DNA of 64,000 nt from Woeseiaceae bacterium (GTDB taxonomy: Bacteria > Pseudomonadota > Gammaproteobacteria > Steroidobacterales > Woeseiaceae), in assembly GCA_030065985.1 (NCBI GenBank), contig JASJCM010000001.1, forward strand, positions 1-64,000, read 5' to 3'. Position numbers and translations under genes: made by a program. The notes under the pieces were generated by a model. The model had not been told where the DNA came from. It saw only the letters and a program-made list of their open reading frames with translations, and did no database searches. This document shows, piece by piece, positions 1 through 8,048 of this stretch; position 1 is the stretch's first letter; each line of letters starts with the position of its first letter.

Positions 1-2591
1 TCGAGCTCACCGAGCAGCTCACGTTCCTGCTCATCGACGTACGTCGCGGTCAGGTCGACCTGCAGGTCAAACGTAGAGAATTCCTGCTCCCACAGGATAT
101 CTACGTCGTAACCCTCTGACGTCTGACGGCCAACGTTGAGCAGCGACGCGTCAACATCAGTCAGGAAGCCCAACGAATCGCGTGGCGCAATTCGCGAACA
201 GAACGGGCTGCTGAAATTGGGCGAGTCGTAGCAGTCGAAGGTTATGAACCCGATCGACGGAGAAGCGACCGTATTCTTCAGCTCGATATCAAACCAGCTC
301 ACCGCCAGCGATATCGGCATGAATTCCGGCTGCAGAACGATGCCGTACGTATTTGAGTCCGACGTCTCGGCTTCGAGATTCGGGTTGCCGCCCGTTACCG
401 ACGTAATACTCGGTGTACCGGTGGTGCCGAAATCTTCCGCTAATCCCAGCGAAGCGCAGTTCTGGTAGACGTTCGTGCTCGGGTCGTAGTTCGTACCGTA
501 GTCAATGCAAGGATCGCGGCCAAGTGCCGCTACGAAACCGGTCTCGTTGCCCAGGAACTGCTCAAACAGGTCCGGGGCGCGGAACGACGTACCGCGAGTC
601 GCACGCAAACGTACGGCAGGAATGATCTGATAGTTCAACGCCAGACGATACGTGTCGTCACCACCGTAGGAATTGTAGTCCGTGTAACGGAAGGAACCAC
701 TGAACGTCAGCTCCTCCGCAAATGCCTGCCCGGCAAGCAGCGGAATCTCAATCTCGGTGAACACTTCGCGAACGACATCGCTGCCAGCGGTGATGCCGGC
801 TGCCGTGCTGCCCCAAAGGTTGCCGTTCTGAGCATCGATGTCCGGCGTGTCGTCAATTTCCTCACGACGAACTTCAAAGCCAAATACTGACTGAACCTCG
901 CCGGCCGGCATGTTGAACAACGGGCCGGTCACGTAGCCGACAAACTGTTCGCTCGTATACTCGGTGTTGCCCACCGTGGTCTTCGAGATGAAGTCCAGGT
1001 AGTCCTGCGGCAGTATGCCGCGCAGCAACGCGTCCTCGGTGAACAGGTTACCGGCAACACAGCCAGGATAAAGAGCCAGCGACGCGGCACTGCAGACGAG
1101 ATTGCCGCCGCCGTCGATTACGGCATCAAGCGATGCATTGACCTGACCGTCCAGCCAGTTGTCCTCGACGTATTTACCATCTGACCAGCTATGGCCGATG
1201 TAGGCGTCATACGACCAGCTTTCCGTGATGTCGCCACGCAATCCGATGAACGTATTGGTGCGGTCGATCTCGATCGAGCTGCCGGTGCCGCCGAGCTCAT
1301 AGGACGGCAAGACCGACAGAACGCCGAAGCCACCGAAGCCGGCGAGGGGTCCGGGCGTAACGCCATCAGACTCGTACAGGCCCATGATGTTGGTCGGGTT
1401 GGTCTCCGGTACCAATGGGAAGAACTGACGGTAACCGCCGATCACGTCCGTTTCACGTCGGTTGTAGTAGAACTCGTAGTACGCCGTAGCGCTGCGGTCC
1501 GCGATTGCGAAGTCGTAGTCGCCAAACGACGTGAGCGAGTACGTCTTGCCCTCGGGCTGCACTTCGTTAAGCGGCGGCTCAAGCACATCGCGGTAGTAGG
1601 CGCCCTGGTTCGGGTCGGAGTTCAACGGCTCTCTGGTCCAGAACGGAATGCCGAACGAACCCTGGATCGTCGCATCGTAGAACGGGTTTGACGTGTCCAG
1701 CGGGTCGGTCAGACTCGGCTCGTAGCGCGCGAATCCGAATGGGCCCGACTGCAGGCCGTAGATAAATCCGAAGCAGAACTCTTCGCCGGTCGCCGGATCG
1801 ATGTTCGCGCCATCAACACGCGGGCGTGTCGGACACTGCGCGTATTCGAGGTCAGTGGCTACTGTCCTTTCGATTTCACCGTAGATACCAGCAACATTGA
1901 TGGACCAGTTGTCGCCAACGCGACCCCATGCACCATCAAGCGAGTACGCCGCGCCGCCATTCTCGGGCGTGAACACCTGGGCGTTCACCTGCGCACCGTC
2001 AAGGCGTTCACGCGTAATCGCGTTCACAACGCCGGCGACAGCGTCAGCGCCGTAAACCGATGACGCGCCATCCTTCAGAATTTCATAGCGTGCAATCATC
2101 GACGTCGGTATCGCAGTAAGGTCAACCGAGTTGGTCGAGCCTCGGACACCTGACGGCCCCCAGCGCTTGCCATTGACCAGTACCAGCGTACGCTGAGCGC
2201 CAAGACCGCGAAGCGAAATCGAGTTTGCACCGACACCGCCATCTGTAACGAAGCCGGAGAACGTATCGTTAATCTGCTGGCCCGCCGCTACGGTCGAGTT
2301 CTGCAGGATCTCTGAACTGTCCAGGAGACCGGCTAACTGAGAACGCTCGTTCGTAATGATGGTTACGGGCGCAGTCGTGCTGAATTCGCTGCGTTTGATG
2401 CGCGAACCCGTGACGGTGATTTCATCGACCACCTGTTCCTGCGCCGTCTCTGCCTCGTCCGCTGCTGCATCTTCATCGGCTGCGTCCTGAGCAGAAACTG
2501 TCGGCGCGGCGAAAAGCAACGCGCTGACAAAGACGGCCGTAATCGGGCCGAACATCCGCGCTAGAAGAGCGCGATCTTCTACTACTCTCAT
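1..2591 (-). CDS. TonB-dependent outer-membrane receptor, partial (C-terminus beyond the left edge)
   Basis: The frame is open from an ATG at 2591 to the left edge, giving about 863 visible residues. Residues 1-34 look like a signal peptide ending APTVSA. An acidic linker follows, then the TonB-box and plug start DEITVTGSRIKR (56-67). The plug holds SLRGLGAQRTLVLVNGKR and DGASSVYGADAVAGVVN, both typical of large TonB receptors. The rest is aromatic- and Asn/Gly-rich beta-barrel sequence, including RATRGTSFRAPDLFEQF. Such receptors import large or scarce substrates using proton-motive force relayed by TonB; the substrate cannot be read from sequence. The barrel end is missing only because the window stops. 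A 24-bp perfect palindrome lies 153 bp upstream. Confidence 0.95.
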   Translation of the reverse strand, partial: MRVVEDRALLARMFGPITAVFVSALLFAAPTVSAQDAADEDAAADEAETAQEQVVDEITVTGSRIKRSEFSTTAPVTIITNERSQLAGLLDSSEILQNSTVAAGQQINDTFSGFVTDGGVGANSISLRGLGAQRTLVLVNGKRWGPSGVRGSTNSVDLTAIPTSMIARYEILKDGASSVYGADAVAGVVNAITRERLDGAQVNAQVFTPENGGAAYSLDGAWGRVGDNWSINVAGIYGEIERTVATDLEYAQCPTRPRVDGANIDPATGEEFCFGFIYGLQSGPFGFARYEPSLTDPLDTSNPFYDATIQGSFGIPFWTREPLNSDPNQGAYYRDVLEPPLNEVQPEGKTYSLTSFGDYDFAIADRSATAYYEFYYNRRETDVIGGYRQFFPLVPETNPTNIMGLYESDGVTPGPLAGFGGFGVLSVLPSYELGGTGSSIEIDRTNTFIGLRGDITESWSYDAYIGHSWSDGKYVEDNWLDGQVNASLDAVIDGGGNLVCSAASLALYPGCVAGNLFTEDALLRGILPQDYLDFISKTTVGNTEYTSEQFVGYVTGPLFNMPAGEVQSVFGFEVRREEIDDTPDIDAQNGNLWGSTAAGITAGSDVVREVFTEIEIPLLAGQAFAEELTFSGSFRYTDYNSYGGDDTYRLALNYQIIPAVRLRATRGTSFRAPDLFEQFLGNETGFVAALGRDPCIDYGTNYDPSTNVYQNCASLGLAEDFGTTGTPSITSVTGGNPNLEAETSDSNTYGIVLQPEFMPISLAVSWFDIELKNTVASPSIGFITFDCYDSPNFSSPFCSRIAPRDSLGFLTDVDASLLNVGRQTSEGYDVDILWEQEFSTFDLQVDLTATYVDEQERELLGEL

Positions 2592-2680
2592 TTCTAACCC
2601 CTTATGCTGATTGTAGTGACGCCGTGCCGTTTCCGGCATTGCGTCCGGCCACCGGTCAATGCCGGTTTTGCCAAGCGCAC

Positions 2681-2709
2681 ATGATGCGAAATCGCTACAA
2701 GTTTGTAAA
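2681..2709 (-). promoter_or_regulatory. Candidate sigma-70-like promoter for the TonB receptor gene
   Basis: On the minus strand TTTACA (2709-2704) and CATCAT (2686-2681) are separated by 17 bp. They match 5 of 6 and 4 of 6 consensus bases. The start codon is about 90 bp downstream. Weak evidence based only on hexamer match and spacing. Confidence 0.3.
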
Positions 2710-2743
2710 TGCCAAAAGCCAATAAATTCCATATGTTCTCGCT

Positions 2744-2767
2744 ATATGTTGCATTAATGCAACATAT
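2744..2767. promoter_or_regulatory. Perfect 24-bp palindrome, candidate operator
   Basis: Half-site ATATGTTGCATT is followed immediately by its exact reverse complement, with no spacer. An extra ATATGTT copy sits at 2731-2737, 13 bp from the one inside the palindrome. The centre lies about 72 bp upstream of the candidate receptor -10 element, which would suit an activator site. It could equally serve the divergent lipoprotein gene. The cognate regulator is not identifiable in the window. Confidence 0.55.
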
Positions 2768-2780
2768 CTCGGCCGATTCC

Positions 2781-2876
2781 GCGGACAATAGTTTCAAATG
2801 CAGTCTTTTTTAGTGTGAGAGCGGTCACGGCGACATTACGTTGAGTCGGTAAACTCGATGCCAGACTATTGTCCGC
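2781..2876. repeat. Perfect 12-bp inverted repeat with 72-bp spacer upstream of a lipoprotein gene
   Basis: GCGGACAATAGT at 2781-2792 is the exact reverse complement of ACTATTGTCCGC at 2865-2876. The right arm ends 5 nt before the GGAG ribosome-binding site (2882-2885) of the lipoprotein gene. Two readings are possible: paired binding sites that loop DNA, or a long-range RNA stem next to the ribosome-binding site. The sequence does not decide between them. Confidence 0.5.
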
Positions 2877-2892
2877 AAACCGGAGCCATCGC

Positions 2893-3873
2893 ATGAAACG
2901 CACGCTTTTTACCGTCCTAGGGACCTCCCTGCTGCTCGGCGCCTGCGGCGATGGCAGCCTGTTCCCCGAACCCGATCAGGTCATCACGAACGGATCGATC
3001 ACGCCGGCCAACGCACTGGTTACAACGCGGGCCTCCTGGCAGGCCGCAGTGACCAGCGGCAACTTCGCAACCATCGGCGGCTCCCTCGGGCTCTCCGCCG
3101 AAACCGGCAGCGGTATGAGCAAACCGGCCAATACGGCCCTGACTGGCGCGAGTCTTGACGGCCTGCTGCAGAAAGTACCGTTCGGCCCGGACGAGTTTCA
3201 GTGCCTGACGTCCGGCACCGTGACGATCTCCGGTGACATTGCTGATCCCACCGACCCTACCCGCCTGAGCAATGGTGATACGTTCCAGGTTGTCTACGTA
3301 GCGTGCAACGACGGCGTCGGCGAGATTCTCGATGGCACGATCGACTTTACCGTGGGCGATTTTGCCGGCGATCTGCTCGCCGGAACCTACATGCTGAGCA
3401 TGGATGCGATCACGGCGGACCTGCAGGTGAATACTGGCGGGCTGACGACCGTGAGCAACGGCGACACAACCGTGGCACTCGATACGATGGAGACACCGTT
3501 TATCGACGTCGGTACCAGTGGCACGAGGATGCGCGTTGATTCCAATGCGCGCTCCGATATCCTCATCGACTTCCAGTCCAACCAGACGGTAGACGGCAAC
3601 GTCGCGCCAGCGCCCTACACGCTCTCGGCGGCCGGTTCCCTCGACAGCACGCTGCTCAATGGCGTCGTCCGTTACTCGACGATCGAGACGTTCCAGGGCG
3701 TCGGCACCGACTTCCCCACCCAGGGCCGGCTCCGCGTCCAGGGCAGTGGCTCGTCGCTGGAACTCGTGGCAATCGACAACGTCAACGTGGACATCGAGAT
3801 CGATTCTAATGGCGATGGCACCATCGATGTGACGATCAGCACGACCTGGGCAGACATCAGCTCCGGCGGCTAA
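2893..3873 (+). CDS. Putative lipoprotein, 326 aa, function unknown
   Basis: I choose the ATG at 2893 rather than an upstream TTG at 2869, because it has GGAG seven bases upstream and starts directly with a lipoprotein signal, MKRTLFTVLGTSLLLGAC, with lipobox LGAC. The mature part is rich in Thr, Ser, Gly and Asp. It looks beta-stranded, and ends with a calcium-loop-like DSNGDGTIDV. I recognise no family. It sits alone, divergent from the TonB receptor and upstream of a ParA gene. Probably anchored in the envelope by an acylated Cys. Confidence 0.8.
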   Translation: MKRTLFTVLGTSLLLGACGDGSLFPEPDQVITNGSITPANALVTTRASWQAAVTSGNFATIGGSLGLSAETGSGMSKPANTALTGASLDGLLQKVPFGPDEFQCLTSGTVTISGDIADPTDPTRLSNGDTFQVVYVACNDGVGEILDGTIDFTVGDFAGDLLAGTYMLSMDAITADLQVNTGGLTTVSNGDTTVALDTMETPFIDVGTSGTRMRVDSNARSDILIDFQSNQTVDGNVAPAPYTLSAAGSLDSTLLNGVVRYSTIETFQGVGTDFPTQGRLRVQGSGSSLELVAIDNVNVDIEIDSNGDGTIDVTISTTWADISSGG

Positions 3874-4008
3874 CTCGCTGGCCAGAAACGTCTCGTTCGG
3901 CCACAGGAACTGCTTCGCCCGCGATTCCGGGGTATTATGTGAACTGGCTCAAGGATTTCCCGCGGGATTTCCGCGAGATTGGCTGCAGGGCCCTATTACG
4001 TTTGCACC

Positions 4009-4779
4009 ATGCTGATCACGCCGCGACGCGACAACCTGAACAAGATTGTCATCCTGAACCCCAAGGGTGGCTGCGGTAAGTCGACGCTCGCAACCAATAT
4101 CGCCGCCAGCTATGCGCAGTCCGGGCCGACCCCGGCGATCATGGATTACGATCCGCAAGGCTCGACCACGGCCTGGCTCGAGCGGCGACCCGAAGAGCTG
4201 CCGGAAATCCACGGCATTGTCGCTTACAAGAAGACGATGCAGGCGACTCGTAGCTGGCAGCTTCGGGTACCCAATGACACCGTCAACCTGCTCGTCGATT
4301 CACCGGCCAGTATCAACCACGACGACCTTCGCGAACTCACGCGCGACTCCACGAGTATTCTGGTGCCGGTACTCCCTTCATCAATGGACATTCATGCGGC
4401 GTCGCGATGTATCGCCGACCTGCTGCTCGTTGCCAAGGTAGACCGCCGCGATCGCAAGCTTGCCGTCGTTGCCAATCGCACACGCAAGAACACGAAGAGC
4501 TTCGCAAAACTCATGCGCTTCCTCGACTCGCTGGGTATACCGATCATCGCCGTTTTGCGTGACAGCCAGAATTTCGTGCGCTCTGCCGAGGAAGGCATGG
4601 GCATATGCGAAATGCAGCCGTCGCGAGTCAAGCCTGACGTTGCCGAGATGAACAAGATCATTGACTGGCTAAACGCCTGGCCGCAGCGCCGGCGCGACCC
4701 GGCCGCCATTACGTCGATCAACGGCAAGTCCACCGTCGGCCGATCGATCCTGCGCCGGCCGCGCTTCGGCTCAGCCTGA
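4009..4779 (+). CDS. ParA/MinD-family ATPase, orphan
   Basis: 256 residues from the ATG at 4009; the open frame extends to a TTG at 3979, but conserved sequence begins after the ATG. The deviant Walker A KGGCGKST lies at 19-26, the Walker A' motif MDYDPQGS at 45-52 and the Walker B-like LLVDSPA at 94-100. These are the ParA features for ATP-dependent dimerisation and nonspecific DNA or surface patterning. The C-terminus is basic (RRRDPAA, RRPRFG). No parB, parS array or replication gene is adjacent, so the cargo is unknown. No clear Shine-Dalgarno is seen. The end overlaps the convergent dehydratase gene by 9 bp. Confidence 0.85.
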   Translation: MLITPRRDNLNKIVILNPKGGCGKSTLATNIAASYAQSGPTPAIMDYDPQGSTTAWLERRPEELPEIHGIVAYKKTMQATRSWQLRVPNDTVNLLVDSPASINHDDLRELTRDSTSILVPVLPSSMDIHAASRCIADLLLVAKVDRRDRKLAVVANRTRKNTKSFAKLMRFLDSLGIPIIAVLRDSQNFVRSAEEGMGICEMQPSRVKPDVAEMNKIIDWLNAWPQRRRDPAAITSINGKSTVGRSILRRPRFGSA

Positions 4780-5748
4780 TTCGCCGCGCTGAATTGCGGC
4801 GAACAATTCCGCGTCGACATTGCCGCCGCTTAACACGGCGACCGTCGTCTTGCCGGCGGTCTCGATCTTCTGCGACAGCACCGCCGCAAGCGCGACCGCC
4901 CCGCCCGGCTCGACGACGAGTTTCAGGTTGCGAAACGCAAAGCGCATCGCCTCCCGGACTTCGTCGTCACTGACAACCAGTCCGCGACTCAGCAAGCGCC
5001 GATTGATCGCGAAGGTCAGCTCACCGGGCGCATGCGCCTGCAGGGCGTCGCAGATCGAGCGCGATGAGGGATCGATGTGTTCAGGCTTCCCGGACTCGAG
5101 CGATCTCGCCGTGTCGTCGAAGTCTTGAGGCTCGACCGGGTGCACGTTGACGCCGTCGAAGCGGCTCTTCAATGCTGTCGCGCTGCCCGCAATCAGGCCG
5201 CCACCGCCACAACAGACGAGCACGGTATCGGGCACGTTACCGAGTTCGTCACACTGCTCGGCGATTTCCAGGCCAACCGTGCCCTGACCTGCAATGATGT
5301 GATCGTGGTTGTAGGACGGGACCACGACCGCGCCACGGGCGGCGGCTATCTCGCGCGCAATTGCTTCGCGGTCACCTGTGTAGCGATCATAGGTAATGAC
5401 CTCTCCGCCAAGTCGCTTCGTATTGTCCAGTTTCGCGCGCGGCGCATCCTCGGGCATCACGATCGCAGTTCGAATGCCGAGCATCGAGCCGGCAGCCGCG
5501 ACGCCCTGCGCGTGGTTGCCCGACGAGAACGCGACGACGCCGGCGCGCGCCTGCTCTGGCGTGAGCTGGCTCAGGAAATTGTAGGCACCACGGATCTTGA
5601 ATGACCCGGTGACCTGCAGGCATTCGGGCTTGAACAGGACGGTGCCGCCCGCGGCTTCGTCAAGTGCATGGTTCTGTATCAGGGGCGTGCGCACCGCGAC
5701 GCCCTGCAACCGCCGGGCGGCGGACTCGACGTCAGACCTGTCGATCAT
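4771..5748 (-). CDS. PLP-dependent threonine/serine dehydratase (TdcB/serine-racemase type)
   Basis: 325 residues of the fold-type II PLP family. The Schiff-base lysine is K51 in GSFKIRGA. SSGNHAQG (75-82) binds the substrate carboxylate, the glycine-rich phosphate loop is CCGGGG (179-184), and SGGNVD lies near the end. Length and the lack of a C-terminal ACT domain place it with the catabolic dehydratase/racemase branch rather than feedback-controlled IlvA. Expected reaction: L-threonine to 2-oxobutanoate plus ammonia, or serine to pyruvate. The ATG overlaps the phhB stop (ATGA), so the two genes are probably translationally coupled. Confidence 0.88.
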   Translation of the reverse strand: MIDRSDVESAARRLQGVAVRTPLIQNHALDEAAGGTVLFKPECLQVTGSFKIRGAYNFLSQLTPEQARAGVVAFSSGNHAQGVAAAGSMLGIRTAIVMPEDAPRAKLDNTKRLGGEVITYDRYTGDREAIAREIAAARGAVVVPSYNHDHIIAGQGTVGLEIAEQCDELGNVPDTVLVCCGGGGLIAGSATALKSRFDGVNVHPVEPQDFDDTARSLESGKPEHIDPSSRSICDALQAHAPGELTFAINRRLLSRGLVVSDDEVREAMRFAFRNLKLVVEPGGAVALAAVLSQKIETAGKTTVAVLSGGNVDAELFAAIQRGESG

Positions 5749-6095
5749 GCAGCGGGCGACTCGACCAGCCGGTCAGTCTTTGCGGCACAGATGAAGTCGT
5801 TATCCGACAAACCATCGATCGCGTGCGTTGTGTAACTCACAATGCAGCGGCCGTACTCGACAGTGAGCACGGGATGGTGCCCTTCACTGATCGCGATCCA
5901 CGCAGCCGCATTCGCGAAACCCAGGGTGCGGCTATAGGCGGGGAATTCGAACGTGCGTTCGATGCTCAGTCCGTCATCGCTAATAGACCAGTCGTCGTGC
6001 AACGCGGCGAGCAGCTGCTCGCTTTGTTCTCTCGAGAGCGGCTCGACGCCGCCCTCGCAGGGCTTGCAGCTTCGATTCACCAGGCCTTCACTCAT
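5745..6095 (-). CDS. phhB: Pterin-4a-carbinolamine dehydratase
   Basis: 116 residues. The frame stays open upstream, but the ATG at 6095 has AGGAG seven bases before it and begins the family fold. The signature GHHPVLTVEYGR (72-83) and TTHAIDGLSDND (89-100) carries the catalytic histidines 73, 74 and 91. The enzyme dehydrates 4a-hydroxytetrahydrobiopterin formed by aromatic amino acid hydroxylases, so the pterin can be recycled. No phenylalanine hydroxylase gene lies in the window. It is coupled to the downstream dehydratase gene by a 4-bp overlap. Confidence 0.93.
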   Translation of the reverse strand: MSEGLVNRSCKPCEGGVEPLSREQSEQLLAALHDDWSISDDGLSIERTFEFPAYSRTLGFANAAAWIAISEGHHPVLTVEYGRCIVSYTTHAIDGLSDNDFICAAKTDRLVESPAA

Positions 6096-6151
6096 TGCGG
6101 GCTCCTGTCGCTGGAGACCCGACCCTAGCAATGCGGCCTGCGCTGCGCCAC

Positions 6152-6182
6152 AAAAAAAGGCCGGCCCCGGGGCGGGCCGGCC
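6152..6182 (-). terminator. Rho-independent terminator of the OmpA-like gene
   Basis: Perfect 9-bp stem GGCCGGCCC (6182-6174) with GGGCCGGCC (6167-6159) and a 6-nt loop, followed on the minus strand by seven T (6158-6152). It begins 20 nt after the stop codon at 6203. It should end transcripts of the OmpA-like gene, and of any read-through from the vWA genes, and so separate them from phhB. Confidence 0.88.
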
Positions 6183-6202
6183 AGGCGGAGACTCCAGAAG
6201 AG

Positions 6203-6913
6203 TCACAGGGAAGGGGTTGCAGCCACCGCTTGCGCATCGTCGATGAAAAGCGTGACGCTGACGCGGCGTTCGAGCGCGTAGCTGTCCAGCGTTGCGTCGG
6301 CAGCGACCGACTCGCCGTGCGCCGTCACGTTGATGCGGTCCGGGTCGATGCCTGCGGCAAGAAACTGGTCGCGAATGTACTGGACACGCCGTTCGGACAG
6401 GCCGAGGTTGTAATCCGCGTCGCCGCGTTCATCGGCGAAGCCGTCCAGCTGAATGTGAATGTCCGGCATCGAGGCAAGCGTGCCGGCAAGTTGCGCAAGG
6501 CGATCGCCAGTCTCGTCGGCGAGCACGTCCTCGTCGGTGCGGAACAGCAAGTCCATAGCGATACCTGCCTGCATCAGCGCAACCAGCTCAGGACGCGCGA
6601 CGGTCTGTAGACGCTCGACTTCGCCATTGAGCGTGTCGATATCCCCAGCCAGGCGCGCAACCGTCTCGTTCGATGTCATCAGCGAGCCTTGCAGCGTGTC
6701 GATACGCTCGCTCTTCTGGTGCATCGTGTTGCCGACCTTGGCGCCAATCGCGGCGCCGATGACGAACCCGATGGGCCCGCCGGCAGCCGCGCCGACAATC
6801 GCTCCTGAACCTACTCCAATCGCCTCGTGCTTGTTCGTGCGGGTCTCCGCAAAAGAAGGCGCGGCGGCGAGCATGGCCACCGTTGCTGTAATGGCAATAA
6901 CTGTTGTTCGCAT
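6203..6913 (-). CDS. OmpA-family protein with glycine zipper and coiled coil
   Basis: 236 residues. A signal peptide (1-22, ...AAPSFA) is followed by a glycine-zipper segment (33-62, GSGAIVGAAAGGPIGF), a short coiled coil (66-104) and an OmpA C-terminal domain (120-225) with GFADERGDADYN and LSERRV, the peptidoglycan-binding signature. GAGGAG upstream supports the ATG. The domain order resembles PdsO, the OmpA-like protein of the proteobacterial dedicated sortase system, but no sortase gene is nearby. It starts 124 bp after the last vWA gene in the same direction, so it could supply the cell-wall anchor for that membrane complex. That link is inference. Confidence 0.85.
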   Translation of the reverse strand: MRTTVIAITATVAMLAAAPSFAETRTNKHEAIGVGSGAIVGAAAGGPIGFVIGAAIGAKVGNTMHQKSERIDTLQGSLMTSNETVARLAGDIDTLNGEVERLQTVARPELVALMQAGIAMDLLFRTDEDVLADETGDRLAQLAGTLASMPDIHIQLDGFADERGDADYNLGLSERRVQYIRDQFLAAGIDPDRINVTAHGESVAADATLDSYALERRVSVTLFIDDAQAVAATPSL

Positions 6914-7037
6914 GTGATGATCTCCTCATTCGTGGATGGCCTGCCGGCCGTCTTCGGAGTTCATTACACGAGCGAATAGCGCGCCGGATGCGGCGCTATG
7001 GTGGAAAGCTCAAGATCAATTGTGGCGAATAATGGCG

Positions 7038-8039
7038 CTAGCGATTTTCGTCAGTGAGCGCGACGAAGGTGCCGCCATTGCGATCGCACAGCACGCGCAT
7101 CAGAGTCGCGAATCGTTGTGCGGTGCGCGGAATCTCACCACCGCTTCGAAAGCCGCGCGGAAAGCCGACACCGTGTATGCGCACGCGACGCGAGCCATCG
7201 GCGACGAGACGATTACGACGGTCAATCGTCGCGACCACCTGGTCGATGTTGTAGTCGCCGGCGAAGTCATCGCCAAAGACGTAGATACTGATCTTCTTGT
7301 CCGGCTCCCAGTAGGTCTCGATCGCCGCCTGGATGCCGTCGACCGGGTTCGAGTTACTCTGCGCGTACCAGGTACGCATGCGATTGATGACGGCCTGACG
7401 ACGACCGGGCGTGTCCGGAATCCACCGCCCCGTAAACTCCGGGAACATATAGAAGCCGTCGTCGTTCATGACTTGCAGGCCCTTGACCGTCGGATAGGCA
7501 TCGAGCGCCTCGCGCAGTTTGCGCTGCACGAGCCCCCAGTTGTAGTTAATCATGCTGTTCGACGTGTCGATGACGAAGATGATGTACTCGCTATCGACAG
7601 GGATGCCGGCAACCGCGTCTTCGGTGCTGCGTTTGTATAGCGGCAGCAGGCGTTTCATCTCCTCGGTCAGGCGCTGCCGCGCTGCCCGCAGCTCGCCTTC
7701 ATCGATCGTCGCTTCCTCTTCCTTGCGGCTCGCTTCGTACTGACCGCGAATGCGGTTCAGATCACCTTGCAGCTCGGCAAGCTCCAGTTGCGTCGAAGCG
7801 GCCTCCTGGCTCACTTCCTTGAGCTCCCGATCGAGTACGGTCGTCTGGCCGCGCAGATTGAAGAGCTCCTCCTGGAGCAACGCGATGAGCTGCTCGAGGT
7901 TTTCTTCTGCTTCTTCTACCACGACCGGTTCGTAAATCTTGCTGAGCACGAGCAGCAGGATAATCGCGCCGAATCCACAGCAGATGCAGTCGAGAAACGA
8001 CAGGCTGAAAGCTTCTACATTGCGACGACGACGTGCCAT
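7038..8039 (-). CDS. Membrane-anchored coiled-coil vWA protein (second of two)
   Basis: 333 residues. A basic cytoplasmic tip (MARRRR) leads into one membrane helix (about 11-34, FSLSFLDCICCGFGAIILL) with an aspartate at 17 and Cys pairs. A coiled coil (42-140) follows, then a vWA domain whose MIDAS motif is VIDTSNSM (D158, S160, S162). One Asp near the start of a single N-terminal helix after a short cytoplasmic tail is the ExbD/TolR/MotB layout, in which that Asp carries the translocated ion. Here the usual periplasmic domain is replaced by vWA. It follows its paralogue-like neighbour by 9 nt and shares the same N-terminal signature. Last gene of the kinase/channel block. Confidence 0.8.
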   Translation of the reverse strand: MARRRRNVEAFSLSFLDCICCGFGAIILLLVLSKIYEPVVVEEAEENLEQLIALLQEELFNLRGQTTVLDRELKEVSQEAASTQLELAELQGDLNRIRGQYEASRKEEEATIDEGELRAARQRLTEEMKRLLPLYKRSTEDAVAGIPVDSEYIIFVIDTSNSMINYNWGLVQRKLREALDAYPTVKGLQVMNDDGFYMFPEFTGRWIPDTPGRRQAVINRMRTWYAQSNSNPVDGIQAAIETYWEPDKKISIYVFGDDFAGDYNIDQVVATIDRRNRLVADGSRRVRIHGVGFPRGFRSGGEIPRTAQRFATLMRVLCDRNGGTFVALTDENR

Positions 8040-8048
8040 CCCGCGCCC

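Larger units (their letters stand above)
2592..2892. other. Divergent regulatory region between the TonB receptor and a lipoprotein gene
   Basis: About 300 bp without a credible gene. It holds a candidate receptor promoter (2681-2709), a perfect 24-bp palindrome (2744-2767) and a widely spaced perfect 12-bp inverted repeat (2781-2792 with 2865-2876). It is more AT-rich than its neighbours around 2700-2770. A minus-strand open frame over 2594-2797 has no ribosome-binding site or family resemblance and I do not call it. Confidence 0.6.

Noticed and set aside
6976-6999. Hairpin GCGCCG-GATG-CGGCGC as a terminator after the last vWA gene
   Set aside because: The stem is good but no T-run follows on the minus strand, so read-through into the OmpA-like gene is equally likely.
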